A DNA stretch of 64,000 nt, from the NCBI RefSeq assembly GCF_011752525.1, contig NZ_VWXI01000018.1, forward strand, positions 1-64,000. Reading direction: 5' to 3'. The position numbers were made by a program, and so were the translations under genes. Shown in pieces: positions 18,700 to 26,084 of this stretch; within the stretch, counting starts at the first letter, position 1, and every line of letters starts with the position of its first letter. The stretch comes from Pantoea sp. Cy-639. Lineage in GTDB: Bacteria > Pseudomonadota > Gammaproteobacteria > Pseudomonadales > Pseudomonadaceae. The notes beneath the pieces were generated by a model, which was not told the DNA's origin, did not search any database, and saw only the letters and a program-made list of their open reading frames with translations.

Positions 18700-18803
18700 G
18701 GGCACTCCTTGCAGTCAGGGTACAGGCCGCTTCCTGCGGCCTGGGAGAGCTTAGTGGGGAGTTGGCGTCCGTTGCCGAAAAGAGTGCATCGTGGTTTTTC
18801 CGT

Positions 18804-19178
18804 TCAGCCGGGTGTGGGTCGATCCTCGCGTGGCCGGTGCACGCAGATCACCGGAATGTCCGCTCCGCGTGCCCGCGCCAGCAGTTCCTCGGTGTCGTCG
18901 CCGCCGGGCAGGGCGAGCACCGTGTCCGGCCTGCTGTCACGCAGCATGAAGACGTTGCGCAGGCGTTCGGCGAGCTTGCCGTGCAACTGCCAGTTGGGGG
19001 GATAGCGGACGATGTCGGCGCCGTGCTCGCGGGCCCAGCCCTCGATGTCGCCACCGAGGAACTGGCTGCCGCCATGGATCACCACCCGCACCGGTCGCTG
19101 GCGCTGGAGCTCGTCCAGCGCCAGGCGGCAGCGGCGGCTGTCGGCGTAGTTGCGGCCTGCGCAGATCAGCACGCGCAT
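18804..19178 (-). CDS. DUF2493 (YspA/SLOG-like) protein coupled to mgtA
   Basis: 124 residues beginning MRVLICAGRNYAD, the nucleotide-binding start of the SLOG/YspA group, with PGGDDTEELLARARG near the C terminus. SLOG domains bind nucleotides or ADP-ribose-like ligands; the role of this subgroup is unknown. Its ATG follows the mgtA stop codon by a single base (TGACATG), so it is almost certainly co-transcribed and translationally coupled to the Mg transporter, suggesting a link to Mg2+ or nucleotide homeostasis. That link is inference. Confidence 0.78.
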   Translation of the reverse strand: MRVLICAGRNYADSRRCRLALDELQRQRPVRVVIHGGSQFLGGDIEGWAREHGADIVRYPPNWQLHGKLAERLRNVFMLRDSRPDTVLALPGGDDTEELLARARGADIPVICVHRPREDRPTPG

Positions 19179-19179
19179 G

Positions 19180-21891
19180 TCAGAACCACTGGCCGAAGCG
19201 GCGGATGTACAGGGTCTTCATGGTCTGCGCGACCAGGCAGTAGCCGAGCAGGGTCGCGGCCAGCCATGGGAAGTATTCCCAGGGCAGCGGTACCAGGCCG
19301 ACCATCGCCCCCAGTGGCGAGAACGGAATGTAGATGCCAATGCACATCACCAGGCCGGTCGCCAGGATCACCGGCAATGCCGCGGTGCTCTGGAAGAACG
19401 GCACCTTGCGGGTGCGCAGCATGTGCACCACCAAGGTCTGCGACAGCAGCCCCTCGATGAACCAGCCGGACTGGAACAGTGCCTGCATTTCCACGCTGTT
19501 GGCGGCGAACACGTACCACATCAGGGCGAAGGTGGTGATGTCGAAGATCGACGAGGTCGGCCCGATCCACAGCATGAAGCGTCCGATATTGCGTGCATCC
19601 CATTTGCGCGGCGCGCTGAGGAACTCCTTGTCCATGCGGTCCCATGGCAGCGACAGCTGGGAGAAGTCGTACAGCAGGTTCTGCAGCAGCAGGTGGATCG
19701 CCAGCATCGGCATGAACGGGATGAAGGCGCTGGCCACCAGCACCGAGAACACGTTGCCGAAGTTGGAGCTGGCGGTCATGCACAGGTACTTCATGATGTT
19801 GCCGAAGGTTTCGCGACCTTTGAGCACACCTTCCTCGAGCACCATCAGGCTCTTTTCCAGCAGGATGATGTCGGCCGACTCCTTGGCGATGTCGGTGCCG
19901 CTGTCCACCGAAATACCTACGTCGGCGTCACGCAGGGCCGGGGCGTCGTTGATGCCGTCGCCGAGGAAACCCACGGTGTGGCCATTGGCTTGCAGCGCCT
20001 TGAGCACCCGCGACTTCTGCAGCGGGGTGAGCTTGGCGAACACCGTGCGTTCTTCGACCAGCGCCTTGAGCTGGGCGTCGTCCAGGCGTTCGATGTCCTG
20101 GCCGAGCAGGGGCTGGCCGGGCTCCAGGCCGACCTCGCGGCAGACCTTGCAGGTGACTACCGGGTTGTCGCCGGTCAGTACCTTCACCCGCACGCCCATG
20201 TCGCGCAGGGCGGAAATGGCCGGGCCGGCAGTTTCCTTGGGTGGGTCGAGGAAGGTCAGGAAGCCGCGGATCACCAGATCGCGCTCGTCTTCGGTGTGGT
20301 ACTGGGCCTTGCCCATGGCGCCAGGAATCTCACGGGTGCCGACCAGCAGCACACGGAAGCCGTCCTGGTTGTAGCCGTGGGCGGTGGCCAGCAGTTGCTG
20401 GCGCTGGGCCTCATCGAGCACGACGCGCTGGCCGCCTTCCTCGACATGGGTGGCGATGGCCAGCATCTCCTCGACGGCGCCCTTGCTCACCAGCAGGTGG
20501 TCGCCCAGGGCATCCTTGACGATGACCGACAGGCGCCGACGGATGAAGTCGAAGGGCAGCTCGTCGACCTTGGCGTAGGCGTACGGTGGCTGGAAGCTGC
20601 CGTTCTCGCCGGCGAAGCGCAGCACGGCCTGGTCCATCAGGTTTTTCACGCCGCTCTGGTGGTGGCTGTTGAGCCAGGCCAGTTCGAGCAGGCGCGGATC
20701 GGTGCGGCCGGCCAGGTCGACATGATGCTCGAGGATGATCCGGTCCTGGGTCAGGGTGCCGGTCTTGTCGGTGCACAGCACGTCCATCGAGCCGAAGTTC
20801 TGGATGGCGTTGAGGCGCTTGACCACCACTTTGCGCCGGGCCATGGCCACGGCGCCCTTGGCCAGGTTGGCGCTGACGATCATCGGCAGCATTTCCGGGG
20901 TCAGGCCCACGGCCACGGCGAGGGCGAACAGGAGAGCGTCGCTCCAGTCGCCCTTGACCACGCCGTTGAGCACGAACACCACCGGCACCATTACCAGCAT
21001 GAAGCGGATCAGCAGGCTGCTGACGCTGTTCACCCCGCGGTCGAAGGCGGTCTGGCTACGCGAGCCGGCGATGGCCTTGGCCAGGGAACCGAAGTAGGTG
21101 CGCTTGCCGGTGGCCACCACCACGGCACGGGCGCGCCCGCTGACCACGTTGGTGCCCATGAAGCCGATATTGGGCAGGTCGAGCAGGCTGCTTTCGCCAC
21201 CGGCGCTGTCATCGGCGGACTTTTGTGCGACATGGCCCAGGGTGTCGTATTTCTCCACTGGCAGCGCCTCGCCGGTCAGCACGGCCTGGCTGATGAACAG
21301 GTCGCGGGACTCGATCAGGCGGATGTCGGCGGGAATCATGTCGCCTGCGGCCAGTTGCACGATATCGCCGGCCACCAGCTCGTTCATCGGCACTTCACGC
21401 AGGGTCGGCGCCTGGTCGTGGCGTTCGCGGCGCAGCACGGTGGCGGTGGTGCGAACCATCGCCTTGAGCGCCTCGGCGGCCTTGCCCGAGCGGTATTCCT
21501 GCCAGAAGCGCAGCAGGCCGCTGACGCTGACCATGGTCATGATGATGATGACCTTGGTCAGGTCGGCGTCTTCCACCTCGCCTGCGCGCAGCGGCAGCCA
21601 GTAGTCGGTGACGAAACTGATCCCGGCCAGGGTCAGCAGGATGTAGATGAAGGGGTTGTGCAGCGCCTTGAGCAGTTGCACCAGGGCAGGTTCAGGTTTG
21701 TCGTGGGCGACCTCGTTGGCGCCGTCGCGCTGCAGGCGCTTGGCGGCTTCATGCTCGGTGAGGCCGAACTCGCTGGCGTCGAGGTTGGCGAAGGTCACGG
21801 CCAGGCCGTTGCGTGCCTCGCGGGCGGCACGAGTGGACAGGCGGGCGTCTTCGTTGGCGTTCGTCGTGGTGTTGCGGTCTTTTACGGTCAT
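19180..21891 (-). CDS. mgtA: MgtA-type Mg2+-importing P-type ATPase
   Basis: 903 residues, the length of P-type IIIB ATPases. An N-terminal cation-ATPase domain is followed by two membrane helices near FIYILLTLAGISFVTDYWLPL, the actuator domain, phosphorylation motif DKTGTLTQD near residue 375, the hinge GDGINDAPALRDADVG, and a C-terminal membrane bundle. It moves Mg2+ into the cell at low external Mg2+. ATG 21891 has AGGAG 9 nt upstream within a GC-rich hairpin. It is preceded by an unusually long untranslated region holding a small ORF and several inverted repeats, so leader control is plausible. Confidence 0.93.
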   Translation of the reverse strand: MTVKDRNTTTNANEDARLSTRAAREARNGLAVTFANLDASEFGLTEHEAAKRLQRDGANEVAHDKPEPALVQLLKALHNPFIYILLTLAGISFVTDYWLPLRAGEVEDADLTKVIIIMTMVSVSGLLRFWQEYRSGKAAEALKAMVRTTATVLRRERHDQAPTLREVPMNELVAGDIVQLAAGDMIPADIRLIESRDLFISQAVLTGEALPVEKYDTLGHVAQKSADDSAGGESSLLDLPNIGFMGTNVVSGRARAVVVATGKRTYFGSLAKAIAGSRSQTAFDRGVNSVSSLLIRFMLVMVPVVFVLNGVVKGDWSDALLFALAVAVGLTPEMLPMIVSANLAKGAVAMARRKVVVKRLNAIQNFGSMDVLCTDKTGTLTQDRIILEHHVDLAGRTDPRLLELAWLNSHHQSGVKNLMDQAVLRFAGENGSFQPPYAYAKVDELPFDFIRRRLSVIVKDALGDHLLVSKGAVEEMLAIATHVEEGGQRVVLDEAQRQQLLATAHGYNQDGFRVLLVGTREIPGAMGKAQYHTEDERDLVIRGFLTFLDPPKETAGPAISALRDMGVRVKVLTGDNPVVTCKVCREVGLEPGQPLLGQDIERLDDAQLKALVEERTVFAKLTPLQKSRVLKALQANGHTVGFLGDGINDAPALRDADVGISVDSGTDIAKESADIILLEKSLMVLEEGVLKGRETFGNIMKYLCMTASSNFGNVFSVLVASAFIPFMPMLAIHLLLQNLLYDFSQLSLPWDRMDKEFLSAPRKWDARNIGRFMLWIGPTSSIFDITTFALMWYVFAANSVEMQALFQSGWFIEGLLSQTLVVHMLRTRKVPFFQSTAALPVILATGLVMCIGIYIPFSPLGAMVGLVPLPWEYFPWLAATLLGYCLVAQTMKTLYIRRFGQWF

Positions 21892-22202
21892 TTGGCTGTG
21901 CTCCTGCCGCGGGAGGCGGCACGAGACACAGTCGACTCACTGCTGGGCGGGTGAGTGAACGGGTCTCGGGCCGCGATCATTCGATCGGTGTAAAACCTTG
22001 TTTTTCCGACGGTTACAAGTTCGCTGGCGCATGCCGGAGTTCAGAGCGGCAGCGAACTTTCTACTGGCTGATTCCATGGTCTTGTCATTCCTCGAATAAA
22101 CGTTTGGCAATAAGAAACCGGCGAACTGATAAATATGAAAAGTTCGTGAAAGTTTGACGTTATTTAACGCGTCAATTCAGTTGCGAGTGAGGGACGTACC
22201 GG
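21892..22202 (-). promoter_or_regulatory. long mgtA leader region with inverted repeats
   Basis: 311 nt between a small upstream ORF and mgtA contain no convincing coding frame. On the mgtA strand it holds TTGAC-GC-GTTA-AA-TAAC-GTCAA (22154-22175, nearly perfect palindrome), the 3' arm of a 10-bp stem at 22193-22228, and a GC-rich stem GCCGC-5-GCGGC just before the mgtA ribosome-binding site. mgtA leaders in enterobacteria sense Mg2+ and proline; nothing here is recognisably homologous to them. Confidence 0.4.
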
Positions 22203-22228
22203 TCACGCAAGACTCAGGCCGGTACGCC
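22193..22228 (-). other. 10-bp stem-loop enclosing the stop codon of the small mgtA-upstream ORF
   Basis: On the minus strand GGCGTACCGG (22219-22228) pairs with CCGGTACGTC (22193-22202), 10 bp with one G-U, around a 16-nt loop. The TGA of the small ORF (22203-22205) lies at the end of the loop, against the 3' arm, so a ribosome terminating there would cover the stem. No U-run follows, so it is not an intrinsic terminator. Confidence 0.55.
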
Positions 22229-22430
22229 ATCGACTGGGTGGTTTCTGGTTGTCGGCGTAGCGCCAGTGCAGGCGCAAAGGGGCATTGGCGGCTGCCGGCA
22301 GCCAGAAGGCGCACAGCCGCCGCCCCTGTGGGGCAGAAGGGGAAAGAGGCGCAACGGCCTCGGGCACACGGACATGCGGCCCCATGGGGAGGGCGCGCAG
22401 GCGATGGCAAATGCGGGTGATGAGGTTCAT
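22203..22430 (-). CDS. small ORF upstream of mgtA, unrecognised
   Basis: 75 residues starting MNLITRICHRLRALPMGPH and ending in a basic, Trp- and Pro-containing tail (QKPPSRWRTGLSLA). I do not recognise a family. Support for translation is a strong ribosome-binding site, GGAGG, 7 nt before the ATG. About ten prolines occur, including PP near the end. It lies 311 nt upstream of mgtA on the same strand and ends inside a stem-loop, so it may be a regulatory leader peptide rather than a functional protein; MgtL of Salmonella is a precedent in function, not in sequence. It could also be spurious. Confidence 0.4.
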   Translation of the reverse strand: MNLITRICHRLRALPMGPHVRVPEAVAPLSPSAPQGRRLCAFWLPAAANAPLRLHWRYADNQKPPSRWRTGLSLA

Positions 22431-22612
22431 GAGCTTGCCTCCGACCGGGCGGGCACCCGGGGCGGCAAGCTACGGCGGAGCATCAGGCTCTGGCGCGGCT
22501 TGCCCGACCTGGGAGGCGGGCCCGGAGTTCCGGTTCAAGTGCCTGGCGGCAGCACGAGGCGGCAGCCAGGCAGCGACTAGATACTGTGTCCATTGAATTC
22601 TTCGTGAGTTGA

Positions 22613-22649
22613 AATAAAGGCCCGCTTTTCGGGGCGGGTGAACTTTATT
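22613..22649 (-). terminator. bidirectional hairpin after the Mop-domain gene
   Basis: AATAAAG and CTTTATT flank an inner GC stem (GCCCGC / GGCGGG), giving a long stem with A and T tracts on both sides. It sits about 165 nt past the stop of the Mop-domain gene and before the mgtA leader, fitting a terminator that separates the two units. Confidence 0.5.
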
Positions 22650-22680
22650 CAAAGCATAGCGGGCAAGTCAACCGGGAAGG

Positions 22681-22700
22681 TGAAACTTAAATAAGTTTCA
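22681..22700. promoter_or_regulatory. perfect 9+2+9 palindrome, candidate operator
   Basis: TGAAACTTA-AA-TAAGTTTCA is a perfect inverted repeat in AT-rich DNA between the Mop-domain gene and the mgtA leader. Size and symmetry suit a dimeric repressor or two-component regulator site; the protein is unknown. Confidence 0.4.
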
Positions 22701-22812
22701 TCTGGCTGAAGGTCGTAAATATGCGTAGGAAAATTCTAACAAGGCAACGGGGTGGCGCTGGTTTCCGGCACACCTGCTCCAGGCGGGCAAGTGTGCCGAC
22801 AACCGGATCAGC

Positions 22813-23241
22813 TCATGGCTTGGCGCCCAGGATGATATGCGAGGCCTTGATCAGCGCGGTGGCCTTCGCGCCAGGCTTGAGACCGAGCTCCTGCACGGCT
22901 TCGCGAGTGACGATGGCATAGACCTCGGTGCCGCCGGACAGCTTCAGCACCACCTCGGCATTCACCGCGCCGTCGCCGACCCGTACCACTTCGCCTTCCA
23001 GGCTGTTGCGTGCCGACAGGCGGTAGCCGGCCGCATCGGTCATCAGGACCACCCAGGGGGCCTTGACCAGTGCCACGGCCTGCTTGCCGACATTGATGTT
23101 GAGGTTGTGCAGGCTGGCCATGGTGACCACCGCGATCAGCTTCTCGCCACCCCCCAAGGTCAGTTCGACCTCGGCATTCACCGCGCCAGGCTGGACGGCA
23201 CTGACGGTCCCTTCGAAGACATTACGGGCACTGACTTTCAT
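22813..23241 (-). CDS. tandem Mop-domain (TOBE) molybdate-binding protein
   Basis: 142 residues made of two Mop/TOBE repeats of about 65-70 residues: SARNVFEGTVSAVQPGAVNAEV and SARNSLEGEVVRVGDGAVNAEV at their starts. Such di-Mop proteins (molbindins) are cytoplasmic and bind molybdate or tungstate in an oligomer. ATG 23241 is preferred, with GGAGT 7 nt upstream; the GTG at 23250 overlaps that site. It follows ubiK by 24 nt on the same strand. No molybdate transporter is in the window. Confidence 0.85.
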   Translation of the reverse strand: MKVSARNVFEGTVSAVQPGAVNAEVELTLGGGEKLIAVVTMASLHNLNINVGKQAVALVKAPWVVLMTDAAGYRLSARNSLEGEVVRVGDGAVNAEVVLKLSGGTEVYAIVTREAVQELGLKPGAKATALIKASHIILGAKP

Positions 23242-23265
23242 GGCAAACACTCCGTGTATCGATTG

Positions 23266-23529
23266 TTATTCTGCGGCTGGCGGCGCCATCCGGGCTTCCA
23301 GCTCGGCGACCTGTTTTTCCAGTGCTTCGAGGCGAGCGCGGGTGCGGGCCAGCACCACCATCTGGCTGTCGAACTCCTCGCGGCTGACCAGGTCGAGCTT
23401 GCTGAAGGCGCCCTGCATCAGCACCTTGAATTGGCTCTCGAGCTCGGCGCGTGGCTGTGCGGTGTCGCCGCTGAACAGGCGCGAGGCCTGGTCGCTCAGG
23501 GCATCGAGAAAGGCTTTGGGGGCGAGCAT
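23266..23529 (-). CDS. ubiK: UbiK (YqiC/BMFP family) ubiquinone biosynthesis accessory factor
   Basis: 87 residues: an N-terminal amphipathic segment (LDALSDQASRLFSG) and a long C-terminal coiled coil (RTRARLEALEKQVAELEARM). This is the BMFP/UbiK layout; in E. coli UbiK helps the aerobic ubiquinone complex through UbiJ and binds membranes. It is divergent from glnK, as is common in pseudomonads. Confidence 0.87.
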   Translation of the reverse strand: MLAPKAFLDALSDQASRLFSGDTAQPRAELESQFKVLMQGAFSKLDLVSREEFDSQMVVLARTRARLEALEKQVAELEARMAPPAAE

Positions 23530-23593
23530 GTCTGGCTATCCGCTGATTCAGTGAAAGGCCAGGAGTGTAGCACGCCGCCTGGTCCCGCCCGCG

Positions 23594-23643
23594 CTGCACG
23601 CTTTTCGCGCAGGGCGGCCAAAGGTCGCGCACCGAAGTTGTGC
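23594..23643 (+). promoter_or_regulatory. paired NtrC-like enhancer sites upstream of glnK
   Basis: GCAC-N7-GTGC at 23629-23643 matches the NtrC consensus core. A weaker GCAC-N7-GCGC lies at 23596-23610, exactly 33 bp (about three helical turns) away. The pair is about 80-125 bp upstream of the sigma-54 promoter, the normal enhancer distance. Confidence 0.65.
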
Positions 23644-23719
23644 GGCTTTTTCGTGCCGGTCATGAGCCAATCCCCACCGTTTTTGCGTAAGTCGCTGTTT
23701 TGGGAGGTTTTGTCTGAGC

Positions 23720-23735
23720 TGGCAAGGTTTCTGCA
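23720..23735 (+). promoter_or_regulatory. sigma-54 promoter of glnK-amtB
   Basis: TGGCAAGGTTTCTGCA keeps the -24 GG and -12 GC elements at the correct spacing of the TGGCAC-N5-TTGCA consensus. Initiation just downstream leaves an untranslated leader of about 190 nt before glnK. Together with the NtrC-like sites it predicts induction under nitrogen limitation. Confidence 0.65.
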
Positions 23736-23935
23736 AAGACCCTGATGAGCCATGCACTGATGCGAGCCGTCGTGACCAGGCAGTGCCAGGCCCTCTGTCA
23801 GGTGTTCGTCATCACCGTGATGCGTTTCAGCGGGGAGGATGGCGCCGACGATGCGTTACAAAGCCAGGCGCTGCGCTTAGACTTGAGACGGGTTTGTTTT
23901 CCTGGGGCAAGTCCATCGAATCGGGAGAGAGTTTC

Positions 23936-24274
23936 ATGAAGCTAGTCACTGCCATCATCAAGCCGTTCAAGCTGGACGACGTGCGCGAGTCGCTGTCGGA
24001 AATCGGCGTGCAGGGCATCACCGTCACCGAGGTCAAAGGCTTCGGTCGGCAGAAAGGTCACACCGAGCTGTACCGCGGCGCTGAATACGTGGTCGATTTC
24101 CTGCCCAAGGTGAAGATCGATGTTGCCATCGACGACAAGGACCTGGACCGTGTGATCGAGGCCATCACCAAGGCAGCCAACACCGGCAAGATCGGTGACG
24201 GCAAGATCTTCGTGGTCAATCTGGAGCAGGCGATCCGCATTCGTACCGGCGAAACCGATACCGACGCGATCTAA
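23936..24274 (+). CDS. glnK: GlnK, PII nitrogen regulatory protein
   Basis: 112 residues, the standard PII length. Tyr51 in RGAEYVVDF is the uridylylation site on the T-loop, and the C-terminal PII signature GKIGDGKIFVVNLEQAIRIRTGE is split here by function: B-loop Gly residues and the C-loop. PII senses ATP/ADP and 2-oxoglutarate; the amtB-linked copy plugs the ammonium channel when nitrogen is plentiful. ATG 23936 follows a GGGAGAGAG purine tract. amtB follows after 46 nt. Confidence 0.95.
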   Translation: MKLVTAIIKPFKLDDVRESLSEIGVQGITVTEVKGFGRQKGHTELYRGAEYVVDFLPKVKIDVAIDDKDLDRVIEAITKAANTGKIGDGKIFVVNLEQAIRIRTGETDTDAI

Positions 24275-24320
24275 GTAGCAAAAAAGCCTCACCAAACCCA
24301 ACGCCCCAGGAGAAAACAAC

Positions 24321-25652
24321 ATGACTCTGCGCAAGATCGCAGGGCTAGGAGCCCTATTGCCCCTCGTAATGCCAGGGCTGGCCCTGGCCGAGGACGCCGC
24401 CCCGGCGCTGAACTCCGGTGACACCGCCTGGATGCTCACCGCCACGGCGCTGGTGCTGTTCATGACCATTCCGGGTCTGGCGCTGTTCTACGGCGGCATG
24501 GTGCGCTCGAAGAACGTGCTTTCGGTGATGATGCAGTGCTTTGCCATCACCGGCCTGATGAGCATTCTGTGGGTCGTCTATGGCTACAGCCTGGCCTTCG
24601 ATACCAGTGGTATGGAAAAAGGCGTGCTCAATTTCCACTCATTCATCGGCGGTTTCTCCAAGGCCTTCCTCAGCGGCGTCACGCCATCGAACCTGACCTC
24701 GGCCACCGCGCTGTTCCCCGAAGCCGTTTTCATCACCTTCCAGATGACGTTCGCCATCATCACCCCGGCGCTGATCGTCGGTGCCTTCGCCGAACGCATG
24801 AAGTTCTCGGCCATGCTGATCTTCATGACCGTGTGGTTCACCCTGGTCTACGCGCCGATCGCGCACATGGTCTGGAGCGGCGACGGTGCGCTGATGTGGG
24901 ACTGGGGCGTGCTGGACTTCGCCGGTGGCACCGTGGTGCACATCAATGCCGGTATCGCCGGCCTGGTCTGCTGCCTGGTGCTGGGCAAGCGCAAGGGCTA
25001 TCCGACCACGCCAATGGCACCGCACAACCTGGGGTACACCTTGATGGGCGCGGCGATGCTGTGGATCGGCTGGTTCGGTTTCAACGCCGGCTCCGCCGCC
25101 GCGGCCAATGGTACTGCCGGCATGGCCATGCTGGTGACCCAGATCGCCACCGCCGCTGCGGCCCTGAGCTGGATGTTCGCCGAGTGGCTCGGTCACGGCA
25201 AACCGAGCGCGCTGGGCATCGCCTCGGGCGTGGTCGCCGGTCTGGTCGCCATCACCCCGGCCGCCGGTACCGTCGGCCCGATGGGGGCCTTGGTGATTGG
25301 CCTGGCGTCGGGTGTGATCTGCTACTTCTGCGCTACCAGCCTCAAGCGCAAGATGGGCTATGACGACTCCCTCGACGCCTTTGGCGTGCATGGTATCGGT
25401 GGCATCGTCGGGGCCCTGCTCACCGGGGTGTTCGCGGCCCCGGCCCTGGGTGGCTTTGGCGCCGTCACCGATATCGCCGCGCAGTTCTGGGTCCAGGCCA
25501 AGGGCGTGATCTTCACCGTGGTCTACACCGCCGTGGTGACTTACGTGATCCTCAAGGTGCTGGACCTGGTGATGGGCCTGAGGGTCAGCGAAGAGGAAGA
25601 GTCGGTCGGTCTCGACCTGGCTCAGCACAATGAGCGTGGCTACAACCTGTAA
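24321..25652 (+). CDS. amtB: AmtB ammonium transporter
   Basis: 443 residues: a cleavable signal peptide (about 1-23, ending PGLALA) and the eleven membrane helices of the Amt family. Visible signatures include FYGGMVRSKN, the conserved DFAGGTVVHINAG with the pore His, and the second-pore-His region DAFGVHGIGGIVGALLTG. It conducts ammonia/ammonium into the cell under nitrogen limitation, gated by GlnK. The gene forms a two-gene operon with glnK and is followed by a strong intrinsic terminator. Confidence 0.95.
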   Translation: MTLRKIAGLGALLPLVMPGLALAEDAAPALNSGDTAWMLTATALVLFMTIPGLALFYGGMVRSKNVLSVMMQCFAITGLMSILWVVYGYSLAFDTSGMEKGVLNFHSFIGGFSKAFLSGVTPSNLTSATALFPEAVFITFQMTFAIITPALIVGAFAERMKFSAMLIFMTVWFTLVYAPIAHMVWSGDGALMWDWGVLDFAGGTVVHINAGIAGLVCCLVLGKRKGYPTTPMAPHNLGYTLMGAAMLWIGWFGFNAGSAAAANGTAGMAMLVTQIATAAAALSWMFAEWLGHGKPSALGIASGVVAGLVAITPAAGTVGPMGALVIGLASGVICYFCATSLKRKMGYDDSLDAFGVHGIGGIVGALLTGVFAAPALGGFGAVTDIAAQFWVQAKGVIFTVVYTAVVTYVILKVLDLVMGLRVSEEEESVGLDLAQHNERGYNL

Positions 25653-25672
25653 GCCGCGACGCTGGAAAACTT

Positions 25673-25697
25673 GCCCGGTTCGCCGGGCATTTTTTTG
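25673..25697 (+). terminator. rho-independent terminator of glnK-amtB
   Basis: GCCCGG-TTCG-CCGGGC (25673-25688) forms a 6-bp stem with a UUCG tetraloop, followed by seven T. It lies 20 nt after the amtB stop. Confidence 0.9.
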
Positions 25698-25791
25698 CCT
25701 GTAGTTTGCTGTTTCGCGTCGGGCAAACGGTTTGTCTGTCCTGTTCGCGACCCGGGTCGAAAACTTACAGGGCCTCGGGCGTTTCTGGTGC

Positions 25792-25819
25792 TTTGCTTTT
25801 TCCGCGAGCGCGCTAGAAT
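25792..25819 (+). promoter_or_regulatory. candidate sigma-70 promoter of the sutA leader
   Basis: TTTGCT (25792-25797) or TTGCTT shifted by one, then 15-16 nt, then TAGAAT (25814-25819). Predicted start near 25826, so the transcript would carry about 259 nt before sutA. Confidence 0.5.
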
Positions 25820-25825
25820 GCGCGC

Positions 25826-26084
25826 CGAAGGGTGAAGGACGAGTAGTCCACACACTTCGCCGCCCTTTGCTAGGCTTGCAATAGCCTGTGGCCAGCAAGG
25901 GTCAAACACGATTTCGTCAGGCCTTGCCAGGAGCAGGGCCTGTAGGGTGCCGGGCCCTCCATGAGGGGGCGGACACCCAGGGCAGTGGCCAACCCACGGC
26001 CAGTTGAATTTTCACTGGTGACTGCCGGTCTACGGCTGCACCGGTCTATAACTAACCTGCTTTTCGCAAGTCATGAGGTAGAAC
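25826..26084 (+). ncRNA. highly structured leader RNA of sutA (candidate regulatory RNA)
   Basis: This 259-nt stretch has no coding frame but a chain of strong stem-loops: GGTGAA(G)/(C)TTCGCC at 25831-25861 with inner GGAC-5-GTCC; CCCTTTGCT/AGCAAGGG at 25863-25901 with inner AGGCT-6-AGCCT; a 9-bp hairpin AGGCCTTGC-5-GCAGGGCCT at 25919-25941; GGGTG/CACCC at 25945-25978 enclosing GCCCTC-5-GGGGGC; and CCGGT/ACCGG at 26025-26044. A promoter sits just upstream, and the sutA ribosome-binding site (GAGG) at the end. It could be a cis-acting leader or an independent small RNA. I do not recognise an Rfam family. Confidence 0.5.

Larger units (their letters stand above)
22431..22812. other. intergenic region upstream of the mgtA leader, mostly non-coding
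   Basis: 382 nt without a supported gene. It contains a terminator-like hairpin (22613-22649) and a perfect palindrome at 22681-22700. The 60-residue frame at 22470-22652 begins with TTG inside the hairpin and has no ribosome-binding site, so I do not call it. The lower half is GC-rich, the upper half AT-richer. Confidence 0.5.

Noticed and set aside
19150..21954. A 934-codon plus-strand frame opposite mgtA
   Set aside because: His/Gln-rich shadow frame in high-GC DNA; the minus strand encodes a complete P-type ATPase.
22470..22652. 60-codon minus frame upstream of the mgtA leader
   Set aside because: It starts with TTG within a terminator-like hairpin, without a ribosome-binding site; probably spurious.
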